A stretch of 64,000 bases of DNA. Origin: Saururus chinensis. Its lineage: Eukaryota; Streptophyta; Magnoliopsida; Piperales; Saururaceae. Below, piece after piece: positions 27,801-37,859 of the stretch. Position numbers and translations under genes: made by a program. How positions within the stretch are numbered: the stretch's first letter is position 1; each line of letters starts with the position of its first letter. The notes below the pieces were generated by a model, which made no database searches, was not told where the DNA came from, and saw nothing but the letters and a program-made list of their open reading frames with translations. Location: the NCBI GenBank assembly GCA_035235625.1, contig CP141141.1, positions 39,207,719-39,271,718 of the forward strand, read 5' to 3'.

Positions 27801-30800
27801 TTTGAAGGTACATTGGAAATGGAGCGGAAGAATAACCCGCTTGCTTATTCAATGCTTGGAATCAAATGAATACATGGAAATTCGGAATGCCCTGATTTTA
27901 CTGACGAAGATATCCGGTGTTTTTCCTGTAACTCGAAAAAGTGGAATCAACCTAGAGAAACGGGTAAAAGAGTAGAATCTTTGACTATTACTGTTGTTAG
28001 GTTGATTGCTGCTTTTTTCTTTACGATCTTTTACGTGATGTTGAATATGCATTTCTTTTTCAGGTGGCTAAAATTAAGGGAGATGAGAGGGAGGACCTTA
28101 AGGTTTTGGCTACAGGTGTTGCTGCTGCTTTAGCTTCCCGCAAGGTGAATATCCTAGGACCTAACGTAAAGGGCATTACTGATTTAATGTTCTTCCCACT
28201 TTGCACATTTGGCAGCGGTTCTTAATGCTGTGGAACTGGAGAATGTTTTTCCAGTTTGCTGATGTCTCTCTGTGATGTAGAACAGTGAAGAAATTTGATT
28301 TCTGAACTGAGAAAGAGATTACAAGCTTGAATCCACAAGCTCCTTCGAATCCACCAAGGTTTTTACAGAAAATTGGAGCTGAATCTACAACTCTGGCTCA
28401 AATCCACGAGCACAATTCAAAACAGAGATTTCTGGAAGAAATTTCGAAATTCAAATTTGACTGCCTTTCCCTTCCTTCCTCCACTATTTATTGCCTCTTA
28501 AGGCTGTAACTGACTCTGACAGTAACTAACTGAATTACAGAAACGACAATAATATCCTTGTAACTAATTGAATTACAGACTCAGACAGAAATACCCTTGT
28601 AACTAACTGAATTACCGAAAGTGACAATAATACCCTCATCAGAATGATCTAATGACTACTCACTTTAAAAGGAAAAGGACTGAGATGTCCTTCTTCCATC
28701 TGACAGACTAAACACTGTGAAAAACATGTGAGCAATGTAGGAACATGCTTACAATCAACAGAAATTTACTGCCCCAAGTTGGACCAGCTTGGCAACCCTT
28801 CTCTACCAAAATTAAGAGAATAATTTGAAGGAATTATGCATTATGGATTCAACAATGGAATATGAAAATTGCATTTAGAAGCTTTTGGAAATCCAATATT
28901 AAGTTGGCCAACTGGAGGCAAGCTTATGAAGACTGATCAGATATGAAGAGTATGGTACCCAATTTAAGCGTGATATTTTTACAGATGAGCAGTGAAAGAG
29001 GTCAATTTGGGACTGTTTGACAGGTAGACTTTTCACACATGAAACGAATTGAGCTTGTCTAGATAAATGAATCATCTCTTCTGTTTATTAAAATTAATTG
29101 ACCCTTGGAATCTCATTTAAGTTGAATTGGTTGGATGAGCAAGGAGTTCTTGGTGTTCCTGTTTGATGGGTAGTTTTGCAGCAGTGGTTTCAATATGTCT
29201 CCGATCTCAATCTCATCTCTGTCATTTAAAGGGACAAAATCTTTGAGAGATTGTGTAATATGATCTCAATGACGAAGGAATTTTTTTCCATATGGTAAAA
29301 ATGCACATACACCCCCTGTACTATGGAAACCTGCACATAACCCAGTGGTGCAGTTCCTTCTTTTCTTAAAATCCTTTTTTACCCTCTCCTTTAGCTCTAC
29401 CTCTCTTCTGCTGACACCCTCGGCCCTGCCCCTTCTTGATGGACTTTCGACCCTGAGGTTTGTGTGAGATTATCATGGGCTACCAATTCAGGCGGAAGTG
29501 CAGCGGGGAGCATAAACAGAGCTTGTAGAAGATTGTAGGGGTTCCGGTAGAAGAACGTCATTTGATCCATGGCTGCCTTTAGAAGCTTCAGCAAGAACCC
29601 TTCTCCACTGCAGCAAGCTCACAATCTACACCAGAATCTATCTGTTTTCAAAAGCATCCTCTCTAGTAGAAGCACATGAATAGGACACCCACTTGCTGTT
29701 GCTGCCATCTTTCGTCACGCTGGGCATCCATCCCTGTGCATAGCTGCAATTTCTCGCCCACGAGTTTGGCCAGTACCAGGTTGGCTGCCTTGATTGCAAC
29801 CATAACTCTCCAGAGTAGTATATGCCAAACTTTGGAATTTTTAGGTTCACCAGCCTCTGGAACTCTTTTTGTACGTGTGGCTATTTGTGTGGGTTCAGGG
29901 TGTTGTATCTCAACCTCCTCTTGTTGAGCTGTAGTAGCCTGTATGCCCAGTTAAGCTTGGAAGGGTGGGTTACGACAGAGGCAATTGAGTCGATGCATGT
30001 TCTTGATGCCAAGGATCTGTGACAACATGAGGAGAGCCTGGGTGCTTTGCAGCGTCATGATGGAGTCCCTCCTGCGGCGCAATATGCCGTAGTTCAGAGC
30101 TTGTAGACAAGGTTCCCCTTCCCCACCTGAAGGTACTTGGCCGTGCGCACCGAATGTAAACGATGTTGAAGGTGCTGTGACAGTGATTCCATAGCCGAAT
30201 TTGGTGGCCGAATTTGGTGCATGCTTTAAAAGTTTAATTTGGGTGGGAACTATGGGAAGCTGATCGGGATACCCAAGTCTGAGGACTGGAGCAGGGCTTA
30301 TGTGCAAGCGGGAAAGCTTGGTGAGCAGGGGAAACTGTTGAAGGCATTAGTGTCAACATGTCGCAACATTATTTGCTGGAATCTACCATTTTTTTAATGA
30401 TTTCTGGATCAATCATGAGACTAGAGTTAAGCAGATGATGTAGATGAGTCATGACAGGTGGGGGGGGGGGGGAGACCATGTGCAGGAGAGAGGCGGAGCT
30501 AGAGGAGAGGGATGTGGAACTTGAGAAAAAAAGGCACTCTATCAGGGGGTTATTTGCAGTTTTTGATAATGCAGCATGTATCTATCTGCATTTTCACCAT
30601 AATGCAAGGGATGTAAGTGCTATTTACCCTTTTTGAAAATTTATATATCTCTTAACATCTAGAAGTACTGATATTAATGTAAAACAATCATGAGAATAAT
30701 CTTATATGAATAAAATTACTCTGATTAAGCATAAAAAAATGGTGACTAATGATAGAGAAGATTTGAGTTGAAGGTAATGTCATTGATGAATAGAAAGCTT

Positions 30801-33800
30801 TAAGAGGAGTATTTGCCTTTATTTTATGATTGGTCAGCCCTTCACTTAAGTGAGGGCATATGAGTCTTTTCTTGTAGTATGCGACCCAAGCCTATTAGAG
30901 GCTTGTCACCACTTCGGTTGTATCTTCTTTATTATTTTGCAATACAGAACTCTTATTCTTCTCTCTCAAAACCATAGTTCTCTTGATTTCATCAGAAAGA
31001 ACGTTAAAAGTAGGCATTACATCAATGATTTACAACTGATAGAAGCCTACTAGAACACAGTCAACAATGGTAATTGAAGTGGCATGATGGTTGAAAGTCT
31101 TCGTGACCATGGGAGGACCAGGCATACATGAATCCAGGTGGGCGCAACGTTGGCCCAAGTCATCCTCATCTAGTACATTTGTTAATAGCCTTTCACATAG
31201 CTGTGGTACTAATGAAAAGGCAGATGATGTAATATCCTGATCCAGGAGTTGGTTATTCTTGATGGTTGTAATGGTTGATACCGATATAACTACTGGTTGT
31301 CCATACACATGACCACTCTGAGGTGCATGATACCTCGTTCCATACAGGACACCTTAATAATTTGGCATATTGTAGACATATTCATACACATGTCCATACT
31401 GATATTTGTTGAGTCACCCATATTTGAAACACCATAACCATTATCTTTTGAGGAACTCACATACTCTTTTGATCTTTGATAACGCGCACTAGAGGACACA
31501 GGTGTATTTTAGTCAATCTGGATGAAAGTCAAGAAGATGATCATAATCGGCTTATTCTTTATAATTTTTTTCTATAAACTAATTAGGAGTTCACTTTGTG
31601 GAAAATATTAGAAAGTTCTTTTTGCTTGATTTGAGTTTAATTTCTATTAATGTTCCCTGCAACAAGTCAAGATTTTGTTGTTTGCTAGTTTGGCATCAAC
31701 CTTTTGTTTTCCTTCTTATCTTTCTTCTCTTTATTCGTCTTAGCATTTCACCTATGTGATAGTTCAGCTCTAACAAAAACTAATTTGTTTATTCTATAGA
31801 GCTCATGGGTTTCTGAAGAAGAATTTGGAATGGGCTATATAGATTTGAAGCCTGCAGCTTCTCCTGCAAAGTCTTTGCCTTCCAATTCACTGGCTGCAAC
31901 AAATGATTCCATTGTCAATTGTTCACAGAATGAGGGTGTTGGCTTGAAAACTAATTTTCAGATGCCTCAAGTGCTTGACTCTTCGACTTCTATGAAGGAT
32001 TTGACTATGCGAACTAAACCTGTTGATGGGAGGTTGGAAGGTTCTGAAAGCGTTCAACATTTGAAACAAGATATTGGCCAGAAGGTAAGGGGTAGCACAT
32101 TAGCAAATGGTGCAGACGTTCACTCGCACCTGACTGACAAGGGAAATCTGGATGAAAGTAATGCCAAGGTTAATCCAAAGGCAGTTGTGGATTCTGAGGT
32201 ACAATGTGATGCTACTCAATGTTCATTGCTGCATTATTTCTGTCCTTTGTCTTGTTTACTTTTCACATATATCTTTTAATGGTAATCAAAAGTCAGGTTG
32301 ATCTTTCATTTACATAGGGTTTAACTAGTTTCATATTTTTCCATTGGAAGTTGTGACTATTTTCTGATGACTGCATTTGTTTCTCAGCCTTTGATAATGG
32401 GTGATCTTATATCTGTTTCACCAGGCAAAACCTCCCGTGAAACGCCATGCAGCTGCTGTAAAGCCAAAACAGGAGCAAGCAAAAGATGAATCTAAAACTG
32501 GAAAGTTAGCAGGCAAAACTACAGTGCAACTTCTTTCTTCTACTGGTGATCGAGAGTTAATGGAAGGTCGGCAAGGTGGAGCTGCTAACATTGCTGTAGC
32601 CACAACCAATGGTGGGGCTGGTCCTGGTTTTGTAAAAGCATCAACTAAACCTGCTGAATTAAGGGTAACTGCTGAAAAAGATTCAGATGGCCTATCTACT
32701 AGGTCTGGCCCTTCTCCTCTCCGTGACGATTCTTCTGCGTTGAAATCTCTGGAGAAGCAACAAAAGAGAGCTAGTCCGAATGTAGAACAAGAAAAAGTGA
32801 ACAAGCGGAGAAAAGGAGATCCTGAATCAAGAGACGGAGAAGAGAGAGAAAAGGGCATGGATGTTCGACAAGCAGACAAATCCCATCCCTTGGATACTGA
32901 CAAATCTATGAGTAGTGATCACAACCCTCATAAACTTACTTCGGATAAGATGAAAGATAAACTTAATGAAAGGTATGAAAGAGAGCACGAGAAGTCAAGA
33001 GACAGATCGTTGGAGAGACATGCTAGGGAACATTCTGTGGAAAGATTTCAAGAGAGAGGGGCAGAGAAAACAACAGAGAAAAAGGAAGATCGGAGTAGTA
33101 GAACTCGGTATAGTGAGGGTTCAATTGAGAAGTCACATGTTGATGATCGGTTTCATGGGCAGAGTCTGCCCCCACCCCCACCATTGCCTCCAAATGTCGT
33201 GCCTCAGTCTGTCAGTGTTAGCCGTAGAGAAGATGAAACTGAAAGAAGAGTGGGGAGTAATAGGCATATGCAGAGATTATCTCCTAGACATGAAGACAAG
33301 GAACGAAGGAGGTCAGAAGAAAATTTGTCCATTCCTCAGGATGACTCCAAACGCAGGAGAGAAGAAGAATTTAGAGAGAGAAAGCGAGATGAACGGGATG
33401 GCCTTCCAAATAAGGTATGCCTTGTCTGCTGAAAATTTGATTTTTGGCTAATTTATTCTTTAAAATGAAGAGGAATTTATGTTAAGTTAATGGAGTCAAT
33501 GAAAATATATGTTAATTATACAAGCAACCTCATCTGCTTAGGGTAAATAACTCTTAGACTGTTGGTTGCAGTTGGTAGGGATTTGTCATGATTTTTTTGG
33601 TTTCACCATCTCCCATTGTCCAATTACCTGTGCTCAACAAGTAGAATATTGTTTTCATCATCATTTATTTGTGTACTAACAGCACTCTTTCGCTGCTGTT
33701 TAATTGAATAAGACATTCAGTTTTGGTAAGCAACTTTGCAATGGAAATAGCCAGGAAAAAAGGTACTGCGGTTTGAATGTTATTTTTATATTTTAACTGA

Positions 33801-35549
33801 CACCATTGTTTCTGGAATTCCGTCATTCTAAGTTTTACTTATTGAATGGACTTGAATGATGCTTGGAGTGTGTTGCCAGTACAACTTCTTTGAACATGTT
33901 TTTCTGATGGAAATCTAAGACATTTTACTTTATTTAATGAAGCGGAAATTGTCTAGCTAGTTGTCTTGCACATTTTCTTTATATGCATACAATGGAATTT
34001 GTTTTTGAACTTCCTTGCCAGCACACCTACTAAACACTTTAGTTATTATTTGAAATTACCCCTATTCTACTTCATGGGATATATCTTAGTTCCTATAATC
34101 TTTGTAGGCAGAAGAGAGGGAAAGGGACAAAGGAAATGCAAGCAAAGAAGACATGGATGCAAATACAGCTAGCAAGAGGCGAAAAATTAAGAGAGATCAC
34201 TCATTAGCAGATGGCGGTGGTGATTATTCACTTACTGGACCACCACAGCCTCCCCTGGTGATAGGGGTCTCATCCCAATCCTATGACGGAAGAGAAAGGG
34301 GGGATAGAAAGGGGGCAGTGGTGCAGCGGCAAGCGTATGTGGAGGAAACAATTCCAAGGTTACATGGTAAAGAAGCTCCTAGCAAAATGCCTCGTCGAGA
34401 TACTGACCAGTATCCTACATAAAATTTTTAGCTTCTATTTTGGGATATTATCATAGTGCTTATATGTTGAAAAATATTCCACTGACGTGAAGATTTATAC
34501 GTGATGAACCTACTTCATCCAAATACTATTGATTAGTAAGGCTCATTTTTATGGACCTGACTAATCAATAGTTTCTAGATGATGAAGTAGTTTTATCACG
34601 TATAAAACTTGACATCAGTGTAGATGACTCATATGTTGTTATTGGTCAATTTATTTTTTCATTGTCATGCTTGTGGTCTATTACCAAGTCAAATCTTGAC
34701 ATAGAAGACCTAATGCCAACCTCAGGATAAAGTTATACGATGATGATGTTGATAAGTTACACTTTTCTATATCTATATTCGCACACACTTAATTCATCTT
34801 CATCAACACTATGACCATAGTGGGGCTGGCAACACAATTGAACTTCATGATTAGGCTTGTTTATGGGTAATTTCCACTTTCAACCTATACATTTGTAAGC
34901 ATTGCACTCTTAACTTCTTCCAAGTCTTCTTTGGCTTTCCTCTCCTTTTTGTCGTAAGTGGTCTCTTATAAATCTGAATTTTCTCAATTTAGCAAGGATG
35001 GGAACTATTTCTAAACTCTCCTTATGATATATTTATCTATAGTTTTCCCACTATCCATCTGAGCATTCTATCTTCGCCAACTTATGTGAGCATTATGTCA
35101 CTAGATTACAGGTCTCATTGCTGTCCTGTAAAATTTTGCTTCAGTTTGTTAAGGATGTACTAATTTACAAAGCACCTGGCACCCTTAAAGCTGCTTTCTG
35201 CCAGCCCTAATACTATTGGTTGAAGATCTCCCCTCCATTCTATATGTTGTCTTTACTGCTATTTTGATGTGTCTCTGGCAGAGGCAAGTTACTTTTGATA
35301 AGCATTCAACTCTTGGTGGTGGCACCTTCAAAGGCTGCTCGCCAAGTTTTTTTGAACTTCACAATGTTTGTTTTCGGTTGTATTGTAGAACGTTTTGAAT
35401 TTTATGTTTTATTGGAGGACCCATGTTAAATGTTTTATGCAAATATTCGTGGTGGTTTGTCCTTGACTTCTGTAATCAGACTTCATGAGCGAGAATGGGA
35501 GGAAGAAAAGAGGCTGAGAGCTGAGGCAAAGCGTAGGCACAGAAAGTAG
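1..35549 (+). CDS. THO2: THO complex subunit 2 (THO2), 5'-truncated by the window edge
   Basis: THO2 is the large scaffold of the nuclear THO/TREX complex, which couples transcription to mRNP packaging and export and, in plants, supports small-RNA production. I placed 31 exons by family similarity and GT-AG borders: 1-68, 888-929, 2431-2490, 2590-2652, 3973-4053, 5954-6028, 6126-6173, 7541-7609, 7725-7858, 9859-9934, 10208-10401, 10836-10916, 11509-11698, 11866-12111, 12197-12277, 13126-13245, 14269-14328, 20269-20396, 21124-21220, 21413-21541, 21691-21794, 25364-25544, 25642-25829, 25925-26531, 26880-26984, 27808-27963, 28064-28144, 31800-32198, 32425-33414, 34108-34409, 35480-35549. Phases agree at every junction and give about 1,740 residues. 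Diagnostic stretches are VRVNTRLLYQQTKFNLLREE (exon 5), the long exon at 25,925 with NMEFLQRCIFPRC and TPFFNTVNHIDVL, and HWKWSGRITRLLIQCLES (exon 26). The last exons encode a charged, R/E/D/K-rich tail with a short PPPPPLPP run and end in a basic RRHRK. The first exons lie upstream of the window. Several introns are swollen by transposons (5.9 kb at 14,329; 3.6 kb at 21,795; 3.7 kb at 28,145), yet no exon is broken. Confidence 0.96.
1488..1763 (+). other. Unassigned 91-codon open frame inside THO2 intron 2
   Basis: An uninterrupted frame of 91 codons lies in an AT-rich intron, where stops would be expected every 15-20 codons. I recognise no domain, and there is no splice context joining it to THO2. 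It may be a decayed transposon or captured-gene fragment, or chance. I do not claim a gene. Confidence 0.15.
2053..2200 (+). repeat. Possible tRNA-derived SINE fragment in THO2 intron 2
   Basis: Near 2070 there is a box-A-like TTGGTAAAGTG, and about 30 bp on a box-B-like GGGTTCAAATTT, the spacing of an internal pol III promoter as in tRNA-derived SINEs. No target duplication or 3' tail was located, so the limits are approximate. Confidence 0.35.
3263..3716 (+). mobile_element. TRIM/SMART-type mini LTR retroelement, tandem LTR-internal-LTR-internal-LTR
   Basis: LTR 1 (3263-3378) starts TGTTGGATAA and ends TTTCTAACA. It is followed directly by a primer-binding-like TGGTATTGGAGC (initiator Met-tRNA type), a noncoding internal part of about 113 bp ending in a purine run GCAGGGGG, and LTR 2 (3492-3562). 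A second primer site TGGTATCGGGGC and internal part lead to a degraded third LTR (about 3665-3716). TG...CA ends, primer site and polypurine tract are the marks of a non-autonomous LTR element. Related copies lie at 23,279 and 63,222. Confidence 0.7.
5057..5572. mobile_element. Tourist-like (PIF/Harbinger) MITE
   Basis: The terminal inverted repeat GGGGTTGTTTG is perfect at both ends and is flanked by the 3-bp duplication TTA (5054-5056 and 5573-5575). Both features are typical of PIF/Harbinger MITEs. The 516-bp body has no coding capacity. It sits in THO2 intron 5. Confidence 0.8.
6689..6835. mobile_element. 147-bp hairpin MITE in THO2 intron 7
   Basis: The ends are CCTACACCAC and its inverse, and the two arms (each about 62 bp, sharing TTTTGATTGGACAGAGAAAA) pair nearly along their full length around a short loop. 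Flanks share TTT, compatible with a 3-bp duplication. The transposon superfamily is undetermined. Confidence 0.7.
9569..9753. mobile_element. Inverted-repeat MITE in THO2 intron 9
   Basis: Both ends carry ATTTTATTTGGGGTTATCTA in inverse orientation (20 bp identical), followed by a looser inverted match around GGCATCTGAA / CATCTGGCATCTAAA. An internal second copy of CCAAATAAAATATAATTTAT (9616) suggests a composite history. Exact target duplication unclear. Confidence 0.55.
15311..15558 (+). mobile_element. Solo LTR nested inside the Mutator-like element
   Basis: The 248-bp segment begins TGTTAGAATA, ends TTCTAATA (one base from the usual CA), and is bracketed by the 5-bp direct repeat TCCTC (15,306-15,310 and 15,559-15,563). 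No internal retroelement sequence or primer site follows, so this is a solo LTR formed by recombination. A related fragment lies at 30,828-30,995. Confidence 0.7.
15990..16650 (-). other. GC-rich, coding-like block carried by the Mutator-like element
   Basis: This block is much richer in G+C than the surrounding intron. It contains open stretches on both strands, the longest 137 codons on the minus strand (16,231-16,644), plus a shorter minus-strand run including VELVHVLKQLRACKERVLQL. I recognise no family. Capture of host gene fragments is usual for Pack-MULEs, but a donor gene would have to be found to prove it here. Confidence 0.3.
17640..19905 (+). pseudogene. Decayed RTE-type LINE (endonuclease/reverse transcriptase remnant)
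   Basis: Scattered frames over about 2.3 kb line up in order with a plant RTE-clade LINE polyprotein. They are an endonuclease C-terminal part (17,720-17,926, with the RREDR-like IEDRSTCKDGKVICGE), then the thumb/palm entry KALGPNGIPIE and WLTRLF near 18,600-18,720 with MPEEW-like MLEEW, NQFSFMPEK near 18,860, a SAEWARWRA-like segment near 19,450, and the C-terminal tail FGHIQKKRRDAPIRTLEG (19,694-19,903). Many stops and frameshifts separate these blocks, so it cannot be active. It sits in THO2 intron 17 in the same orientation as the gene, downstream of the Mutator-like element. No poly-A or target duplication was located, so limits are approximate. Confidence 0.75.
20451..20503. repeat. ATC/ATG trinucleotide microsatellite
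   Basis: Runs of ATC and ATG triplets meet head to head shortly after the exon ending at 20,396 in THO2. Confidence 0.9.
21239..21268. repeat. (TC)n microsatellite just after a THO2 exon
   Basis: About 15 TC units begin 19 bp after the exon ending at 21,220. Confidence 0.9.
21829..21879. repeat. Compound (TC)n(AC)n microsatellite
   Basis: About 17 TC units run into a short AC tract in THO2 intron 21. Confidence 0.9.
22754..23225. mobile_element. Tourist-like MITE in THO2 intron 21
   Basis: The left end GGGCTGTTTGGGTGTGGAAT is repeated inverted at the right end (ATTCCACACCCAAACAGCCC). The GGGNNTGTTTG pattern is typical of PIF/Harbinger tourist elements. The flanking triplets (TTA and ATA) match at two of three bases. 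It is 472 bp and noncoding. Confidence 0.7.
23279..23625 (+). mobile_element. TRIM-type mini LTR element with an extra inverted LTR
   Basis: An LTR (23,279-23,364, starting TGTTGGATAATCTGTCTGGG) is followed by the primer site TGGTATCGGAGCTAGG, a short internal part and a second LTR (about 23,458-23,537). Directly abutting it is another LTR copy in inverse orientation (from 23,538, starting TGTTAGAAACCAAGTTGCCT). The family is the same as at 3,263 and 63,222. Confidence 0.65.
24448..24720 (+). mobile_element. Possible solo LTR in THO2 intron 21
   Basis: The segment starts TGTTAGGTTT and ends CAACTAACA, with a pyrimidine-rich, promoter-leader-like 3' half. Flanking pentamers (GGCCC and GGACA) agree at only three of five positions and no primer site follows, so this is tentative. 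Confidence 0.4.
28276..28760 (-). repeat. Possible LTR fragment in THO2 intron 27
   Basis: On the minus strand the segment shows a TATA-like CAATAAATAG followed by a leader-like stretch. Upstream of this are three imperfect copies of a unit around GTAACTAACTGAATTAC. This layout resembles a Copia-type LTR, but ends and duplications are not clear. Confidence 0.35.
29294..30629. mobile_element. Second Mutator-like element with coding-like cargo, in THO2 intron 27
   Basis: The left end GGTAAAAATGCACATACACC and the inverted right end GGGTAAATAGCACTTACATC belong to the same terminal family as the element at 14,852. The interior (about 29,397-30,310) is GC-rich with minus-strand open stretches of 65, 70 and 118 codons that I cannot assign. 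No transposase and no convincing target duplication were seen. A run of about 12 G lies at 30,460-30,472. Confidence 0.55.
30828..30995 (+). repeat. Fragment of the same LTR family as 15,311-15,558
   Basis: It shares ACTTAAGTGAGGGCATAT, AAGCCTATTAG.GGCTTGT and a CTCAAAACC.TAGTTCT end with the solo LTR, in the same order and spacing. The 5' end is lost. Confidence 0.55.
31030..31499 (-). other. Unassigned open stretches opposite THO2 intron 27
   Basis: Two overlapping minus-strand frames (92 and 69 codons) cover a stretch with little similarity to the surrounding AT-rich intron. No domain is recognised. It could be part of a decayed transposon or a captured exon. Confidence 0.2.
34480..34620. 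mobile_element. 141-bp hairpin MITE, family copy 1, in the penultimate THO2 intron region
   Basis: The ends are CACTGACGTGAAG and, inverted, CACTGATGTCAAG. The arms continue through TATACGTGAT, CTACTTCATC and ACTATTGATTAGT, so nearly the whole element folds as a hairpin. A diverged copy is at 51,872-51,999. Confidence 0.7.
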
Positions 35550-36644
35550 TTTGAAAACCGTCTTTGCAATTTGTTGTTCTCAGTATATGTTCGGTAACTT
35601 ATTCATTAAAAATGGTTCCAGTGGCACTTGTGTATACCTTATAGTTCATGATTTAAACTAGGACATTTTTCCATTTGCCTGATGATGCTGGTGCAGATCA
35701 AGCTCCAGATTTTGGTGTAGTCGAAGGATGCACTATCATGTCATTCAACTGTTGATGAGTTGTTGTAAAATGTGTACAATAGGGTGAACATTCTGAGCCA
35801 GATGTAAATTCTTCATTATTTGTGTTTATGGTTTGCCATCAGTGATTCTTTTTTCAAAAAATAGTAGGATTACTTGTTTTATCAGCTGACAGTTTTTCTT
35901 TGTACAAAACAATAGAACGAGTTAAACACACGAACTGTTTGGAATTCCACTAAGCACTGGCCTTGTTTATTAACAGGTGGTCAACATGAGATATTTTCTG
36001 TATGACAATTTTTGCTCTGCAGTATTATTAGTGTGCGTTTAATAACGCCTTTTTATTGGGTTTCTTGCTTTCAAATTTGAAAGCTACTTTTACCCTAAAT
36101 AGCATGTTTAGTTTGGAAAAGTTTAGGGAGCTTTTTCATTTGAACGGGAGATGTCCAGTTAAAAAGTGGAAACTGGCCTCTGGCTGCTTCCACGATTTGG
36201 TAGCTTCTCATGTTGCAGCGAGATGCTCATTGATGGTCATGTCTCGGTATGAAAGTTCATTAACTTATCTTCAACATTCAGGGAGAAAGCATAAAAAAAC
36301 AAAAAAACAGTGAGGACAATGAATGCAGCCAAAGTACATCAATCAGAGATCAGATTCCTTGGACGAGAATCCAACAGTTTCCTGAATTCTACGGCATTAA
36401 TATAGGCTTACCTCTTGTATTTGCAATGCATTTACTTTTCCAAGCAGTTGCAGCATTTCTTTCCTGTCAATTTGAAAATACGATGGTCGTTTCACCAACT
36501 TTTTATCTTTATACAGATTTAATGTCTGCATAACTCATACACTTGAGAGTGGTGGGTCCTATGGGCTATTCACGTTTCCTAAACTTTTTTTTGTAAGTTG
36601 TGCCATAATACATTGAATAGTATGCAGCAATCACATTTATTTAT

Positions 36645-36647
<3 letters not shown>
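35550..36647. other. THO2 3' flank, no further gene seen
   Basis: This interval should hold the THO2 3' UTR in its first few hundred bases. I see no convincing open frame, RNA gene or transposon end in the remainder. Confidence 0.6.

Positions 36648-36707
<60 letters not shown>
36648..36707. repeat. (AT)n microsatellite, about 30 units
   Basis: An uninterrupted AT run of 60 bp. Confidence 0.97.
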
Positions 36708-36711
<4 letters not shown>

Positions 36712-36991
36712 GTAGTGAGAGGGGGGAGTTGCCATGTTATGCTTGTATTATCCTTTTAAAGAAACTCTTAATTAATTTAATACTCAAGGGGTAATAAATG
36801 TTGTAATAATTTCTTCAATATGTTTTACCTTGTTGCCACATTAAAAAATAAATTTTATAGTCCTAATTGATTAAAAATGTGTAAGAGTGAAACTTTAAAA
36901 GAAAACATAAGTATCAAATTATGTTATATGCAAGAGATTGTAACTCTCAAGTATTTATATAAATGTATTAATTTTTTGTCCATTAGTTTAA

Positions 36992-37542
36992 GAGTCTCGT
37001 TTATATGAGCCCGGGCTCATATACACTTATATAAGCTCGGGCTCTATGGGTTGTCGGATTTACATTCGGCGGCCTATAATACTCATGGGTTTAAATGTCT
37101 ATGAGTATTATGGGTTTAAATGTCCATGAGTATTATGGGCCGCCGGATGTAAATCCAACGGCCCATAGAGCCCGGGCTCATATACACTTATATAAGCTCG
37201 GGCTCTATGGGTTGTCGGATTTACATTCGGCGGCCTATAATACTCATGGGTTTAAATGTCTATGAGTATTATGGGTTTAAATGTCCATGAGTATTATGGG
37301 CCGCCGGATGTAAATCCAACGGCCCATAGAGCCCGGGCTCATATACACTTATATAAGCTCGGGCTCTATGGGTTGTCGGATTTACATTCGGCGGCCTATA
37401 ATACTCATGGGTTTAAATGTCTATGAGTATTATGGGTTTAAATGTCCATGAGTATTATGGGCCGCCGGATGTAAATCCAATGGCCCATAGAGCCCGAGCT
37501 CATATAGGCATATATGAGCCCGGGCTCATATAAACTTTTTCC
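36992..37542. mobile_element. Element built of three 161-bp tandem hairpin units
   Basis: Three near-identical units start at 37,007, 37,168 and 37,329 and a partial fourth at 37,490, an exact 161-bp period. Each unit is an imperfect palindrome: the arm from GGGCTCTATGGG through GGATTTACATTCGGCGGCC to AATACTCATGG pairs with the inverse arm about 50 bp away. The array is closed at both ends by GTTTATATGAGCCCGGGCTC in inverse orientation. A perfect 9-bp repeat TTAGTTTAA flanks it (36,983-36,991 and 37,543-37,551). It is noncoding. The 9-bp duplication suggests a Mutator-type origin, but the outermost few bases of the ends do not match well. Confidence 0.75.
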
Positions 37543-37859
37543 TTAGTTTAAAGTATTGCCTAACAATGCTAAGATAAAATAAGTCTCTCAAGATAAAGAT
37601 TTTTTTTAGTTTGAAAACAACACAAAATAGATGGGTTTTCCGGTGTGAACATAACCGTACTTGGTGATATCTCTCTTCTTCCCGCCCTAACTTGAAAGAC
37701 TTACAATTAATTTTGCCTCTACAAATACCAAAGTCAAACTTCATACATATATACTATATTAAAGTGGGGCTCAGTGAATTTTTATTGTTTTTAACAAACT
37801 AAATAGGACTAATAGGGAGAGAGTATTTAGTAGTTGCCGGTCAGTCATCCTATATGGTA

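Noticed and set aside
32418-32903. 161-codon minus-strand frame opposite THO2
   Set aside because: It is the exact antisense of the charged THO2 exon 32,425-33,414, whose phase and content are clear.
32966-33451. 161-codon plus-strand frame in another phase
   Set aside because: It overlaps the real THO2 exon out of frame and runs past its splice donor at 33,415.
37007-37530. CRISPR-like regular repeats
   Set aside because: The 161-bp units abut without unique spacers, are palindromic, and sit in a plant nuclear context. This is a transposon-type tandem array.
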